A stretch of DNA of 64,000 nucleotides from Telluria antibiotica (GTDB lineage: Bacteria > Pseudomonadota > Gammaproteobacteria > Burkholderiales > Burkholderiaceae_D). Shown here in pieces: positions 37,673-46,552 of this stretch. Location of the stretch: contig NZ_JAAQOM010000008.1 of NCBI RefSeq assembly GCF_011682055.1, forward strand, positions 62,001 through 126,000, read 5' to 3'. Below the pieces are notes generated by a model that worked only from the letters and a program-made list of their open reading frames with translations, did not search any database and had not been told where the DNA came from. Numbering within the stretch: the stretch's first letter is position 1; the number at the start of each line of letters is the position of its first letter. Made by a program: the position numbers and the translations under genes.

Positions 37673-37765
37673 ATGATCATTTCGTCGGCGCCCCAATGCC
37701 GACAATAGGATGAAACTCTCTCCTAGGGTTACGCCGATGGATTCCCCGTCCATCGGCTTTTTTTT
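37673..37765 (+). ncRNA. candidate small RNA ending in an orphan terminator
   Basis: A textbook rho-independent terminator on the plus strand, stem GCCGATGGA (37733-37741) with TCCATCGGC (37749-37757) and eight U residues from 37758, has no plus-strand gene before it: the neighbours are the S9 peptidase reading leftward and the phosphatase gene reading toward it. A TATGAT -10-like box at 37673-37678 could start a short RNA of about 80 nt, whose first part can fold as GTCGGCG...TGCCGAC (37684-37702). It could also be only a terminator for read-through. On the minus strand the stem has no U-run, so it does not serve the phosphatase gene. Confidence 0.35.
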
Positions 37766-37783
37766 GCCCGCCGGGCAGAGCGT

Positions 37784-38107
37784 TCAGCGCAGGTACGGGC
37801 CGACCTTGGCTTCGAGCAGCGCGACCAGTTCCGGCTGCATGTACTCGTACTCGTCCGGAATGTCGAGACAGATCACGCGCTTGCCGTTCAGGTGGCGCCT
37901 GAAGCGCTGGCCGAGGCGATTCCTGTGCAGTTTTTCCATGACGAAAATGACGTCCGCCCAGGCGATCTGTTCCGGCGACAGCGGCACGTCGGCATCGTTG
38001 CCGAGACCCGCCGAATCCGTGGCGATATCGGGCCAGGTGGCGAATACGTGCTCGGCCGTCGGGCTGCGCAGCCGGTTCTGGGTGCAGATGAACAGCACGC
38101 GCCTCAT
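37784..38107 (-). CDS. short low-molecular-weight protein-tyrosine-phosphatase-like protein
   Basis: 107 residues, shorter than the ~150 of full LMW-PTPs. The P-loop C-X5-R is C8-R14 in FICTQNRLRSPTAEH. The general-acid region is LDIPDEYEYM (D-x-P-D rather than DP). ADVIFVMEKLHRNRL corresponds to the usual helix after strand 3. Relatives of this length are common in proteobacteria and of unproven substrate. The start ATG 38107 overlaps the MATE stop (ATGA), so it is expressed with the transporter. Confidence 0.8.
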   Translation of the reverse strand: MRRVLFICTQNRLRSPTAEHVFATWPDIATDSAGLGNDADVPLSPEQIAWADVIFVMEKLHRNRLGQRFRRHLNGKRVICLDIPDEYEYMQPELVALLEAKVGPYLR

Positions 38108-39534
38108 CGCGTTTCCGTGACGGGCGCATGCGCCAGGTCGCGCACGCGCAGCTTCGACAACTGGTGCAAGCTCCACGCGAGCAGGACGGCGGCCACGGTC
38201 AGGCCGAGCACGAGGCCGATCCAGAATCCCGTCGCGGCCATCGGCTTGCCGGGCGACCAGGGGAACCAGCTGGGTGCCAGGCCGAGGATCCAGCCGACGG
38301 GCAGGGCGACGCCCCAGAACGCGATCATCTGGATCACCATCGGCGAACGCGTCACCTTGTAGCCGCGGATCGCGGACGCGGCCGCGACCTGCGTCGCATC
38401 GGACAGCTGGAACAGCGCGGCGAACAGCAGCAGCATCACGCAGGTGGCCTGCACGGCCGCGTCCGACGTGTACATCGCCGCGATCTGCCAGCGAAACACG
38501 GCGATGCAGAGGGCGGAGATCAGCCCGAACGCGATGCACATGCCCGTGCCGACCCAAGCGACGAAACGCGCGCGCACCGCATTGCCTTCGCCCATCGCCT
38601 GGCCGACGCGGGTGAGCGCCCCGATGCCAAAACTCAAGGGCACCATGAACACGAGCGACACGAAGTTCAGCGCGATCTGGTGCGCCGACACTTCGATCAC
38701 GCCGAAGCGCGCGACGAGCAGGCTGATGATGCCGAACGCGCTGACCTCCGCGAAATAGGTGACGCCGATGGGCAAACCGAGGCGCAGCATGCTGCCGATC
38801 TCTTTCCAGTTCGGCCCTTCCCAGCGGGTGAACGGATACGTCTGGCGATACACGGGCGACACCTTGATCCAGACGACCATCGCGGCCAGCATCAGCCACA
38901 GGCCGGTCGCCGTCGACACGGCGCAGCCGAGCGCGCCCAGCTTGGGCAGGCCGAACTTGCCGAAGATGAACAGCCAGTTCATGACGATGTTGTACAGCAG
39001 GCCGCAGACGGCGATGACCATGATGGGCTTGGTCTCGTTGATGCTCGTCGTGTAGCCATACAGCGCGCGGTAGCAGGCGAACGCGGGCATGCCGGCGCTG
39101 AGGATGTGGAGAAAGGTCGCGGCGCGTCCGGCCACGGCCGCGTCGAGGCCAATGTGGTCGAACACGAGCGTGCACAGGTTCGCCGCGAGCAAGCCCGCGA
39201 CGCCGACGCCGACACCCATCCACAGCGATTCGCGCACCGAGTGCGAGATGCGGTCGAAGCGCGCGGCGCCCATCTCGTGCGACACGACGGAGTTCACGGC
39301 CATCATGATGCCCATGACGGTGACGAGGATGATCGACCACACGGACGTGCCGAGCGACACGGCGGCCAGTTCCGCCGCGCTGACGTGGCCCGTCATGGCG
39401 ACGTCGGCCACGCCCATGCCGACGGTCGCCAACTGCCCCACGAGCATGGGCCAGGACAGCCGCCACAGCGTGGCGATCTCGGTGCGGACGGGATGCGCCG
39501 CGCGGGCGCCGGTGCGGGTCGGGTTGGGCGTCAT
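38104..39534 (-). CDS. MATE-family multidrug efflux transporter (NorM-like)
   Basis: 476 residues with twelve hydrophobic helices in two halves. The start MTPNPTRTGARAAHPVRTEIATLWRLSWPMLVGQLATVGMGVADVAMTGH is the NorM-type N-terminal helix 1, and MVPLSFGIGALTRVGQAMGEGN is the equivalent in the second half. Drug:Na+ or drug:H+ antiport in the inner membrane. No regulator adjacent. The LMW-PTP gene overlaps its end by four bases. Confidence 0.92.
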   Translation of the reverse strand: MTPNPTRTGARAAHPVRTEIATLWRLSWPMLVGQLATVGMGVADVAMTGHVSAAELAAVSLGTSVWSIILVTVMGIMMAVNSVVSHEMGAARFDRISHSVRESLWMGVGVGVAGLLAANLCTLVFDHIGLDAAVAGRAATFLHILSAGMPAFACYRALYGYTTSINETKPIMVIAVCGLLYNIVMNWLFIFGKFGLPKLGALGCAVSTATGLWLMLAAMVVWIKVSPVYRQTYPFTRWEGPNWKEIGSMLRLGLPIGVTYFAEVSAFGIISLLVARFGVIEVSAHQIALNFVSLVFMVPLSFGIGALTRVGQAMGEGNAVRARFVAWVGTGMCIAFGLISALCIAVFRWQIAAMYTSDAAVQATCVMLLLFAALFQLSDATQVAAASAIRGYKVTRSPMVIQMIAFWGVALPVGWILGLAPSWFPWSPGKPMAATGFWIGLVLGLTVAAVLLAWSLHQLSKLRVRDLAHAPVTETR

Positions 39535-39632
39535 GATCGGTTTGCTTGGGAAACCGAGCATTCTACTGAGGAATCGGCAGGCCCGTGCGACCCGCGCATG
39601 CGGCCCGTGCGTGACGCGCGCGCGTGGGCGTC

Positions 39633-40541
39633 TCAGCGCTGCGCCAAGGTCGTCTCCGGCACCGACTTCAGGTAGGCGTACAGTGCCCGCACGTCCGTCT
39701 CGTTCATCTGCCTGAGCGAGCCGAACGGCATCACGGAACTGATGGCGCTGCCGTCCGGCCGGCGGCCCGTCCTGAACATCGCGATGAATGCCTCCGGCGT
39801 CGGATAGCGGTTCAGCGCGCTGCCCTTGCCGGGCGCGAGCCGGGCGGCAGGCGGCCACGCGGGCGGAGCGCCGGGGACGCGGCCGCCGGCGAGGTCGGCG
39901 CCGTGGCAGCCGGTGCACGTGGCGGCGACATAGGCGCCATAGGCCGGCGTGACGGCGGCCGGCACGGCCTGCGGCGGAGCCAGTGTGTGGTCGATCTTTT
40001 CGGACGCGTCCTTGATGACGCCGAAAGCGTACAGCGCCTTGACGGGCACGGGCACGTCGATGACGGCCTTCACGCCGGGCACGGGGCGCATCTGTTCGAG
40101 GTAGGCGACGAGGGCCGCCATGTCGTCGTCGCTGAGGCGGCTGTAGTCGTCGCTGGGCATCACCATGACGGGATTCCCGTTCGGCTTGACGCCGTGCCGT
40201 ACCGTGCGCACCCAGTCGACGACGCGGTAGTGCGCCGTGGCGCCGTTGGGTCCGGCCGTGATGTTCGGAGCGACGACGAGCATGCCGCCGTCGCGGACGA
40301 CGGTCTTGCCGGCGCCGTCCGCGCCGTGGCACTCGGCGCAGCCGCGCGTGTTGTACAGGTAGCGCCCGTGGTCGACGCGGGCGACGTCGGGCACGATGTC
40401 CAGCGGGCGCACCAGCAATGCGATGCTGCGCGCCATCTTGCGTTCACCGAGCACCTTGCCGACGCCGGCCGTGGCGACACCCAGCAGCGCGAGTGTCGCC
40501 AACGCGATGCTCGTGCGCTTGACCCATTTGCTCACCATCAT
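39633..40541 (-). CDS. dihaem c-type cytochrome, membrane-anchored or exported
   Basis: About 302 residues with a hydrophobic N-terminus (residues 11-29) for export or anchoring. Two haem c motifs are visible: CAECH (C68, C71, H72) and CTGCH (C209, C212, H213). Axial Met candidates lie in VMVMPSDDY (first haem) and SSVMPFGSL (second haem). The arrangement resembles the cytochrome subunit of alcohol/aldehyde dehydrogenases but no partner dehydrogenase is encoded nearby. The start is the first of two ATGs (40541, 40538) after AAGGGGG. Confidence 0.9.
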   Translation of the reverse strand: MMVSKWVKRTSIALATLALLGVATAGVGKVLGERKMARSIALLVRPLDIVPDVARVDHGRYLYNTRGCAECHGADGAGKTVVRDGGMLVVAPNITAGPNGATAHYRVVDWVRTVRHGVKPNGNPVMVMPSDDYSRLSDDDMAALVAYLEQMRPVPGVKAVIDVPVPVKALYAFGVIKDASEKIDHTLAPPQAVPAAVTPAYGAYVAATCTGCHGADLAGGRVPGAPPAWPPAARLAPGKGSALNRYPTPEAFIAMFRTGRRPDGSAISSVMPFGSLRQMNETDVRALYAYLKSVPETTLAQR

Positions 40542-40670
40542 TTCCCCCTTGTTGGACAAACGACAACACGAGGACTCTAGCATTGCCGTGCATGGCCGGA
40601 TACTGGTTGAAATGCTAATGGCGGACAAATGTGCGTAATGCGGCCTAGGTCAAGCGTGCGTCACGAACCT

Positions 40671-41567
40671 TTATTTGGTCGTGAAGTTCGTGAGCCACTG
40701 CAGGTTGGTGTCCTTGGCCCAGTTCGCCGTGCCGTTGTTCCAGTTGCTGTCCAGGCTGTTCTGGCTGCCGAAGCAGTCGCCGGACGCCCGCATGTAGCAG
40801 TGGTCGGCCGAGCCGTCCGCGACCTGGCTGTTCTTGACGATGATCCAGCCGCTGTCATTGCTGTTCATGCAGGCGTAGGAACCGGCCGCGCATTTCAGCC
40901 CGGTGACGTTCTGCAGCGAGGTCTGCACCGCGGACTGCGTGCCGCCGGCGAAGTTGTCCTTTTCGCCGTCGACGGCGCGCAGCCGGTCGCTCGGCAAGGT
41001 GCGGTTGCCGTTCGAGACGCAGGACGACAGGTCGTACGTCGAATACACATTGCTCATGCCGATGCCGTACGCGGCCTGCACGCGCGCGTCGTAGTTCTTG
41101 GCCAGCAGCGCGAGGATCGAGCCCTGGCTGAAACCGCCCACGACGATGCCCTTGCTGCAGTCGGCCTTCGCGCGCGAGCACAACTGCGCCACGGCGCTCA
41201 GCGTGCTGTTCGGATTGAAGATGCAGCTCGACTTGGCGCCCAGCACGGAGCACGTGCCGAACTGGGATTCCGCGTAATCGACGGTGGCCGCGATATAGCC
41301 CTTGCTCGCCATGTCGTTCACGGCGGCCATCGCGGCCGCGTTGTTATAGGTTTCGTTGGTGCCGACCATGTAGATGAACACGGGATACGGCCCCGTCCCG
41401 GACGGCTCCGCACCGGCGATGCTGTAGCTCATCGAACACGAGCCGCCGGACGTGCCGGCACCGTTGTAGCTGCTGGCGAAGCTCGTCGTTTGCGCGGCGG
41501 CCGCGCTGGCGGCCAAGGCGGACAGAAGGGCGGCGGCGAGGAGGAATCTCGAGCGGTTGGTGTGCAT
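40671..41567 (-). CDS. secreted alpha/beta hydrolase
   Basis: 298 residues with a clear signal peptide (residues 1-25, AASAAAA). Nucleophile elbow GGFSQGS, preceded by the strand VFIYMVGTNET (oxyanion side) and followed by AYGIGMSN. Eight or more cysteines (for example CSMSY, FGTCSVL, SSCIF, SSCVS, LKCAAGSYAC, HCYM) suggest disulfides in the mature protein, fitting an extracellular enzyme. It recalls secreted cutinase/PHB-depolymerase-like esterases, but the substrate cannot be assigned. Start ATG 41567 after GGAGACAGAC. Confidence 0.82.
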   Translation of the reverse strand: MHTNRSRFLLAAALLSALAASAAAAQTTSFASSYNGAGTSGGSCSMSYSIAGAEPSGTGPYPVFIYMVGTNETYNNAAAMAAVNDMASKGYIAATVDYAESQFGTCSVLGAKSSCIFNPNSTLSAVAQLCSRAKADCSKGIVVGGFSQGSILALLAKNYDARVQAAYGIGMSNVYSTYDLSSCVSNGNRTLPSDRLRAVDGEKDNFAGGTQSAVQTSLQNVTGLKCAAGSYACMNSNDSGWIIVKNSQVADGSADHCYMRASGDCFGSQNSLDSNWNNGTANWAKDTNLQWLTNFTTK

Positions 41568-41818
41568 TGTCTGTCTCCATGTCGTTATTGATGTGTGATG
41601 TCCGATGCTAGGCCGGTCGCATGCATACATCAAAGGGCACGCGATGGCGTCAGGAGACAAGTCCATGCTTTCTGGAGCCCGGCCCCATGCTCAACGGTGC
41701 GAAACGGGGCGCGGCGTGCTAGTACAATCGGATGGGCGCGCCGGGTAGTAATTGAAAAGCAAGCCCCCCGCCACAACTTAGGGGGCATCCAACATCCAAC
41801 CGATCCAGGAGCAAGCTC

Positions 41819-42763
41819 GTGGAATACAAGGACTACTACCAGGCCCTTGGTGTCGAGAAAACGGCGACCCAGGACGAGATCAAGAAGGCGTACCGCAAGC
41901 TGGTGCGGCAGTACCACCCCGACGTCAGCAAGCACAAGGACGCGGACGCGAAGACCAAGGAAATCAACGAAGCCTACGACGTGCTGGGCGACCCGGAAAA
42001 GCGGGCCGCGTACGACGAGCTTGGTCGCGGGCACCGTCCCGGCCAGGGCTTCCAGCCGCCGCCGGACTGGGGAACGCAATTCGATTTCGGTGGTGCCGGC
42101 GCGGACGATTTCTTCAACGACCTGTTCGCCCACGTGGGCCGGCGCTCGCGCGGGGGCGCGGGCGCGCATGCGGGCGGGGGCGGTGGCGGCTTCCAGATGC
42201 CCGGCGAGGACATCCACGCCGCCATCGCCATCGACCTGCGCGACGCCTACCAGGGCGCCACCCGCACGATCAGCCTGCGCGTGCCGCAGCACGATGCGCA
42301 AGGCCACGCGACCATGCAGGACAAGACATTGTCCGTGAACATCCCGAAAGGCGTGACGCCGGGCCAGCAGCTGCGCATGCGGGGGCAGGGCCATCCGGGC
42401 TTCGGCGGCGGGCCGGCCGGCGACCTGTACCTGGAAATCCAGCTGAACCCCGACCCGCGCCAGCGCGTCGAAGGCACGCACGTGTACCAGGACGTGCCCA
42501 TCACGCCCTGGGAGGCCGCACTGGGGGCGACGATCTCCGTGCCGACGCCGTCGGGCACGGTCGAGGTGACGGTGCCGCCCGGGTCGCAGAACGGGCGCAA
42601 GCTGCGCCTGAAAGGACGCGGCATCCCGACGAAAACGCCGGGCGACCTGTACCTGATGCTGAACGTGGTGTTGCCGCCCGCCACGAGCGACCGTGCGCGC
42701 GAGCTGTACGAGGCGATGGCGCGCGACCTTGCCTTCAATCCCCGCGAACGCATAGGAGCCTGA
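41819..42763 (+). CDS. cbpA: curved DNA-binding protein / DnaJ-class co-chaperone CbpA
   Basis: 314 residues. J domain at residues 1-68 with HPD at 33-35 (QYHPDVSKHK) and NEAYDVLGDPEKRAAYDELG. A G/F-rich linker (residues ~70-125) follows, then the two C-terminal beta domains (VNIPKGVTPGQQLRMRGQGHPG and VTVPPGSQNGRKLRLKGRGIP). There is no zinc-finger domain, which separates it from DnaJ. Start codon is GTG at 41819 after AGGAG. cbpM follows after three bases. Confidence 0.95.
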   Translation: MEYKDYYQALGVEKTATQDEIKKAYRKLVRQYHPDVSKHKDADAKTKEINEAYDVLGDPEKRAAYDELGRGHRPGQGFQPPPDWGTQFDFGGAGADDFFNDLFAHVGRRSRGGAGAHAGGGGGGFQMPGEDIHAAIAIDLRDAYQGATRTISLRVPQHDAQGHATMQDKTLSVNIPKGVTPGQQLRMRGQGHPGFGGGPAGDLYLEIQLNPDPRQRVEGTHVYQDVPITPWEAALGATISVPTPSGTVEVTVPPGSQNGRKLRLKGRGIPTKTPGDLYLMLNVVLPPATSDRARELYEAMARDLAFNPRERIGA

Positions 42764-42766
42764 ACG

Positions 42767-43087
42767 ATGCATGACGACATTCTCACCGGCGTGCTGCTGG
42801 AGGACGTGGCGCTGACCCTCGACGAACTGGCGCGTGCCTGCAACGTGGAGCCCGACTGGGTCGTGCGCCACGTGCACGCGGGCGTGCTGGGCGGCGAGAC
42901 GAGCGTGCAGGTGACGAGCTGGCGTTTCCGCAGCGGCGACCTCGTCCGCGCCCGGCGGCTGCTGAGCGTCGAGCGCGACTTCGACGCCAACGAGGACCTC
43001 GCCGCGCTCGTCGTCGACCTGGGCGATGAAATCCGCCGCCTGCGCGCGCGCCTGCGCGTGCTGGGCATCGACGCCGGCATCGGCTGA
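42767..43087 (+). CDS. cbpM: chaperone modulatory protein CbpM
   Basis: 106 residues. MerR-like helix-turn-helix: TLDELARACNVEPDWVVRHVHAGVL, followed by the helical tail RRLLSVERDFDANEDLAALVVDLGDEIRRLRARLRVLG. CbpM binds the J domain of CbpA and inhibits it. Three bases after cbpA in the usual operon order. Confidence 0.92.
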   Translation: MHDDILTGVLLEDVALTLDELARACNVEPDWVVRHVHAGVLGGETSVQVTSWRFRSGDLVRARRLLSVERDFDANEDLAALVVDLGDEIRRLRARLRVLGIDAGIG

Positions 43088-43177
43088 CGTTTCGCGCCGG
43101 CGCCTCGCGCGCCGGTGTTTCGGCGAGCTCGGGTGGAGCGCGGCGTGCGCGGCAAGCCCCGTGCTATCTTGCCGCCT

Positions 43178-44509
43178 ATGCTCAAATTTCCGTCCAAGGC
43201 CACCGCACCGTTTTGTCCCTCCGAAGTCTCCGGCACCGTCAACGTGCCGGAGAACGATCCGCTGTGGAAAAAAATCCTGCGCTATGCCGGCCCGGGCCTG
43301 CTCGTGTCGGTGGGGTATATGGACCCGGGCAACTGGGCCACGGCGATCCAGGGCGGCTCGCAGTTCGGCTACGATCTGCTGTTCGTCGTCGTGCTGTCGA
43401 GCCTGGCGGCGATCGTGCTGCAATGCCTGAGCATGCGGCTGGGCATCGTCACCGGCAAGGATCTCGCCGTCCATTGCCGCGAGCAATATTCCCCCGTGCA
43501 TTCGAAGGGATTGTGGGCGTTCGCGGAGCTGTCGATCATAGCGTGCGACCTCGCCGAGGTGCTCGGCTGCGCGCTCGCGTTCAAGCTGCTGCTGGGCGTG
43601 TCGCTGCCGGTCGGCGTGGCGCTGACGGCCCTCGACACCATCATCGTGCTGGGCCTGAAAGGCAAGGGGTTCCGCCAGCTCGAGGCCATCGTGCTTGGCC
43701 TGATCATCACGATTGCCGTGTGCCTGTTTGCGGAACTGTTCCTCGTCGATCCGGACCCGCGCGCCGTCGTGGCGGGCCTCGTGCCGTCGCTGGAGAAACT
43801 GGGCCAGCGCGACGCCCTGTATCTCGCGATCGGCATCCTCGGCGCGACCGTCATGCCGCACAACCTGTACCTGCACTCGTCCGTCGTGCAGACGCGCATC
43901 ATGCGCCACGACCTCAACGAAGGCGGCGCGCGCCTCGCGGAAGCGATCAAGCTGTCGCGCATCGACACCATCGTGTCGCTGCTGCTGGCCCTGTTCATCA
44001 ACGGCGCCATTCTCGTGCTGGCGGGTGCCGCGTTCTACAAGCCGGGTGGCGGCAACGTGATGGACATCGACCAGGCCTATTACCTCCTGGCGCCGGTGGC
44101 CGGTACGGCGGCCGCGGCGATCCTGTTCGGCCTCGCGCTGCTCGCGTCCGGCCAGAGTTCCACGTTCACCGGGACGATCGCGGGCCAGGTCATCATGGAA
44201 GGCTTCCTCAAGCTGAAGATTCCGTGCTGGCAGCGGCGCCTGCTCACGCGCGCGCTCGCGCTGGGCCCGGCGATGATCGGCGTGCTGACCTTGGGCGACC
44301 ATGCGATCGGCAAGATGCTCGTCGGCAGCCAGGTCGTTTTGAGCCTGCAATTGCCCTTCGCCATGTACCCGCTGATTCGCCTGACGGGGCGGAGCGACCT
44401 GATGGGGCAGTTCGTCAATGCGTGGTGGACGACGGTGCTGTCGTGGTTCCTGTTCGTCGTGATTTCCAGCGCGAACATCTGGATGGTGTGGCAGGCCGTA
44501 TCGGGCTGA
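43178..44509 (+). CDS. mntH: Nramp-family divalent metal (Mn2+/Fe2+) transporter
   Basis: 443 residues, eleven predicted helices. DPGNWATAIQGG (residues 49-60) is the Nramp helix-1 metal motif and ATVMPHNLYLHSS the helix-6 motif with the metal-binding Met, both intact; GQSSTFTGTIAGQVIMEGFL is the conserved loop after helix 8. Proton-coupled import of manganese, possibly iron. I take ATG 43178 (MLKFPSKATAPF) as start. No MntR site or riboswitch was obvious upstream. Confidence 0.93.
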   Translation: MLKFPSKATAPFCPSEVSGTVNVPENDPLWKKILRYAGPGLLVSVGYMDPGNWATAIQGGSQFGYDLLFVVVLSSLAAIVLQCLSMRLGIVTGKDLAVHCREQYSPVHSKGLWAFAELSIIACDLAEVLGCALAFKLLLGVSLPVGVALTALDTIIVLGLKGKGFRQLEAIVLGLIITIAVCLFAELFLVDPDPRAVVAGLVPSLEKLGQRDALYLAIGILGATVMPHNLYLHSSVVQTRIMRHDLNEGGARLAEAIKLSRIDTIVSLLLALFINGAILVLAGAAFYKPGGGNVMDIDQAYYLLAPVAGTAAAAILFGLALLASGQSSTFTGTIAGQVIMEGFLKLKIPCWQRRLLTRALALGPAMIGVLTLGDHAIGKMLVGSQVVLSLQLPFAMYPLIRLTGRSDLMGQFVNAWWTTVLSWFLFVVISSANIWMVWQAVSG

Positions 44510-44593
44510 CCAATGCCGCGCGCCGCATCCTGCCGGGCGAATCTACAATCGGCTTCCTGCTTAGCCAATGCTAAACGCTGACAAGGAGGTTAC

Positions 44594-45169
44594 ATGCAAC
44601 AAGGTAAGAACCAGGCCCTGCAGGGCAAACGGGTTGCCATCCTGATGACGGATGGCGTCGAGCAAGTCGAATACACGGGCCCGCGCGGGTTCCTCGAACA
44701 GCAAGGCGCCCAGGTGACGCTCGTCTCGCCGAAACCGACGGGCGACGAGATCCAGGGTTTCAATCACCTGACCCCGGCCGACAAGTTCAAGGTCGAACTG
44801 GACGTGCGCGACGCGCGCCCGGCCGACTTCGATGCGCTCGTGCTGCCGGGCGGCGTCGCCAATCCCGACCAGCTGCGGTTGTCGATGGAAGCCATCACGT
44901 TCATCCGCGCATTCGGCCGCGAGGACAAGCCGATCGCCGCCATCTGCCACGGTCCGTGGACGCTGATCGACGCCGACCTCGTCACGGGCAAGCACGTCAC
45001 GAGCTGGCCCACGCTGCAGCTCGACTTGCAGAACGCGGGCGCGGAATGGACCGATGAGCCGGTCGTCGTCGACGGCAAGCTCGTCACGAGCCGCAAGCCG
45101 GACGACATCCCGGCCTTCAACCAGGCCCTGTTGAGCGAGCTGCAGTCGGCCGGGCAGACGAAGCACTGA
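44594..45169 (+). CDS. DJ-1/PfpI family protein, copy 1
   Basis: 191 residues, class I glutamine amidotransferase-like fold. The nucleophile is C118 in AAICHGPW; the upstream acid is in GVEQVEY (E23 region) and PGGVANPDQLR is the conserved loop. This is the YhbO/PfpI-type subgroup, credited with general stress, deglycase or peptidase activity. The ribosome site AAGGAGG at 44583-44589 is strong. A very similar second gene follows after a terminator. Confidence 0.9.
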   Translation: MQQGKNQALQGKRVAILMTDGVEQVEYTGPRGFLEQQGAQVTLVSPKPTGDEIQGFNHLTPADKFKVELDVRDARPADFDALVLPGGVANPDQLRLSMEAITFIRAFGREDKPIAAICHGPWTLIDADLVTGKHVTSWPTLQLDLQNAGAEWTDEPVVVDGKLVTSRKPDDIPAFNQALLSELQSAGQTKH

Positions 45170-45194
45170 TCGATCCCGTCGCACGCTACACCGA

Positions 45195-45227
45195 CGCCGA
45201 CGCCCTTAAAGCGCCGGCGTTTTTTTT
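45195..45227 (+). terminator. terminator between the two PfpI paralogues
   Basis: CGCCGACGC (45195-45203) pairs with GCGCCGGCG (45211-45219) with one mismatch, followed by eight T (45220-45227). It separates the transcripts of the two paralogues. Confidence 0.85.
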
Positions 45228-45309
45228 GCCCGGTGCCCGTGCGACGCGCCACGCGTGCCGTGCCTAGAATGGTTGATCGTCTTTATGCGTTCGACCAAAA
45301 GGAGTTTAT

Positions 45310-45897
45310 ATGGAACAAGTTTCCAGCAGGCCCTTGCAAGGCAAGCGCGTCGCCATGCTGATGACGGATGGCGTCGAACAGATCGAATACACGAGCCCTC
45401 GTTCCTTCCTGGAAGAGCAGGGTGCGACCGTCGTCCTGCTGGCGCCCAAGGCCGCGGGCGACGACGTGCAGGGCTTCAATCACATGCAGCCGGGCGACCG
45501 CTTCAAGGTCGAGATGAACGTGGGCGACGCCAAGCCTGCCGACTTCGACGGCCTCGTGCTGCCTGGTGGCGTCGCCAATCCGGATCAACTGCGCATGAGC
45601 AAAGAAGCGATTGACTTCATCCGCGATTTCGATGCCGAAGACAAGATGGTCGCGGCCATCTGCCATGGTCCCTGGACATTGATCGATGCGGGCATCGCCA
45701 CTGGCAGGCACCTGACGAGCTGGCCCAGCCTCAAGCGCGACCTCACGAATGCCGGTGCCGAATGGACGGACGAAGAGGTCGTGCTGGACGCGAGGCTCGT
45801 CACCAGTCGCAAGCCGGATGATTTGCCTGCGTTTAACGACATGTTGCTGAAGGAATTGCTCGTCACGCCTGGAACGGATCCGGGGCCGACTTCCTGA
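45310..45897 (+). CDS. DJ-1/PfpI family protein, copy 2
   Basis: 195 residues. It aligns with copy 1 without gaps over the first ~185 residues, including the C118 nucleophile (AAICHGPW), the VANPDQLR loop and the AGAEWTDE segment. Ribosome site AAAAGGAG at 45297-45304. Because a terminator separates the copies, each has its own transcript and may respond to different stresses. The copies differ at many surface positions and at third bases, so the duplication is old rather than recent. Confidence 0.9.
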   Translation: MEQVSSRPLQGKRVAMLMTDGVEQIEYTSPRSFLEEQGATVVLLAPKAAGDDVQGFNHMQPGDRFKVEMNVGDAKPADFDGLVLPGGVANPDQLRMSKEAIDFIRDFDAEDKMVAAICHGPWTLIDAGIATGRHLTSWPSLKRDLTNAGAEWTDEEVVLDARLVTSRKPDDLPAFNDMLLKELLVTPGTDPGPTS

Positions 45898-45971
45898 TGC
45901 CGTCCATTTTGCTGGAGGCATAATCCAGGATAGTTGACGGATGCTCTTTCATATTGGAGAATATATCCACT

Positions 45972-46550
45972 ATGAAAGATGATTCCTCCGTCAACGGGCG
46001 TATCGCCCAACAAGTGCGCCTGCTGCGCAGTGAGCGTGGCCTGTCGCTGGACGCGCTGTCGAACCAATGCGGCGTCAGCCGGTCGATGCTGTCGCTGATC
46101 GAGCGGGGCGAAACGAGCCCGACTGCAGTCGTGCTCGACAAGCTCGCGGCCGGGCTCGGTGTGCCGCTCGCGTCGCTGTTCGACGACCCCGCATCCAGGG
46201 CCGAGCCCGTCGCGCGTTTCGCCGACCAGGTCGTATGGCAGGACCCGCATTCGGGCTATCTGCGCCGTAATGTTTCGCCAGAAGGTTTCCAATCGCCGAC
46301 GCGTATCGTCGACGTCACGTTTCCCCCGCAAGCACGCGTGACGTACGAGGCGGGTGCACGCACGCCCGCCGTGTTGCAGCAGATCTGGATCCTCGAAGGC
46401 CGGATGGAGATCGCGTACGGCGCAGACACCTACCAACTGGAGACGGGCGACTGTCTCGCGGTCCCGCTCGACGCACCGATTTCCTTCCACAACCCCGGGG
46501 ACCTGCCGGCACGGTACGCCGTCGTCCTCACCACGATAGCCAGGAGCTGA
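45972..46550 (+). CDS. XRE-family regulator with C-terminal cupin domain
   Basis: 192 residues. The HTH_3 domain is at about residues 10-65 (VRLLRSERGLSLDALSNQCGVSRSMLSLIERGETSPTAVVLDKLA), and the cupin domain at about 95-190 (QIWILEGRMEIAYGADTYQLETGDCLAVP, PISFHNPGD). Such fusions sense small polar metabolites. The GNAT gene starts 2 bases after the stop, so the two form an operon. A TTG 18 bases upstream follows no better ribosome site. Confidence 0.9.
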   Translation: MKDDSSVNGRIAQQVRLLRSERGLSLDALSNQCGVSRSMLSLIERGETSPTAVVLDKLAAGLGVPLASLFDDPASRAEPVARFADQVVWQDPHSGYLRRNVSPEGFQSPTRIVDVTFPPQARVTYEAGARTPAVLQQIWILEGRMEIAYGADTYQLETGDCLAVPLDAPISFHNPGDLPARYAVVLTTIARS

Positions 46551-46552
46551 TC

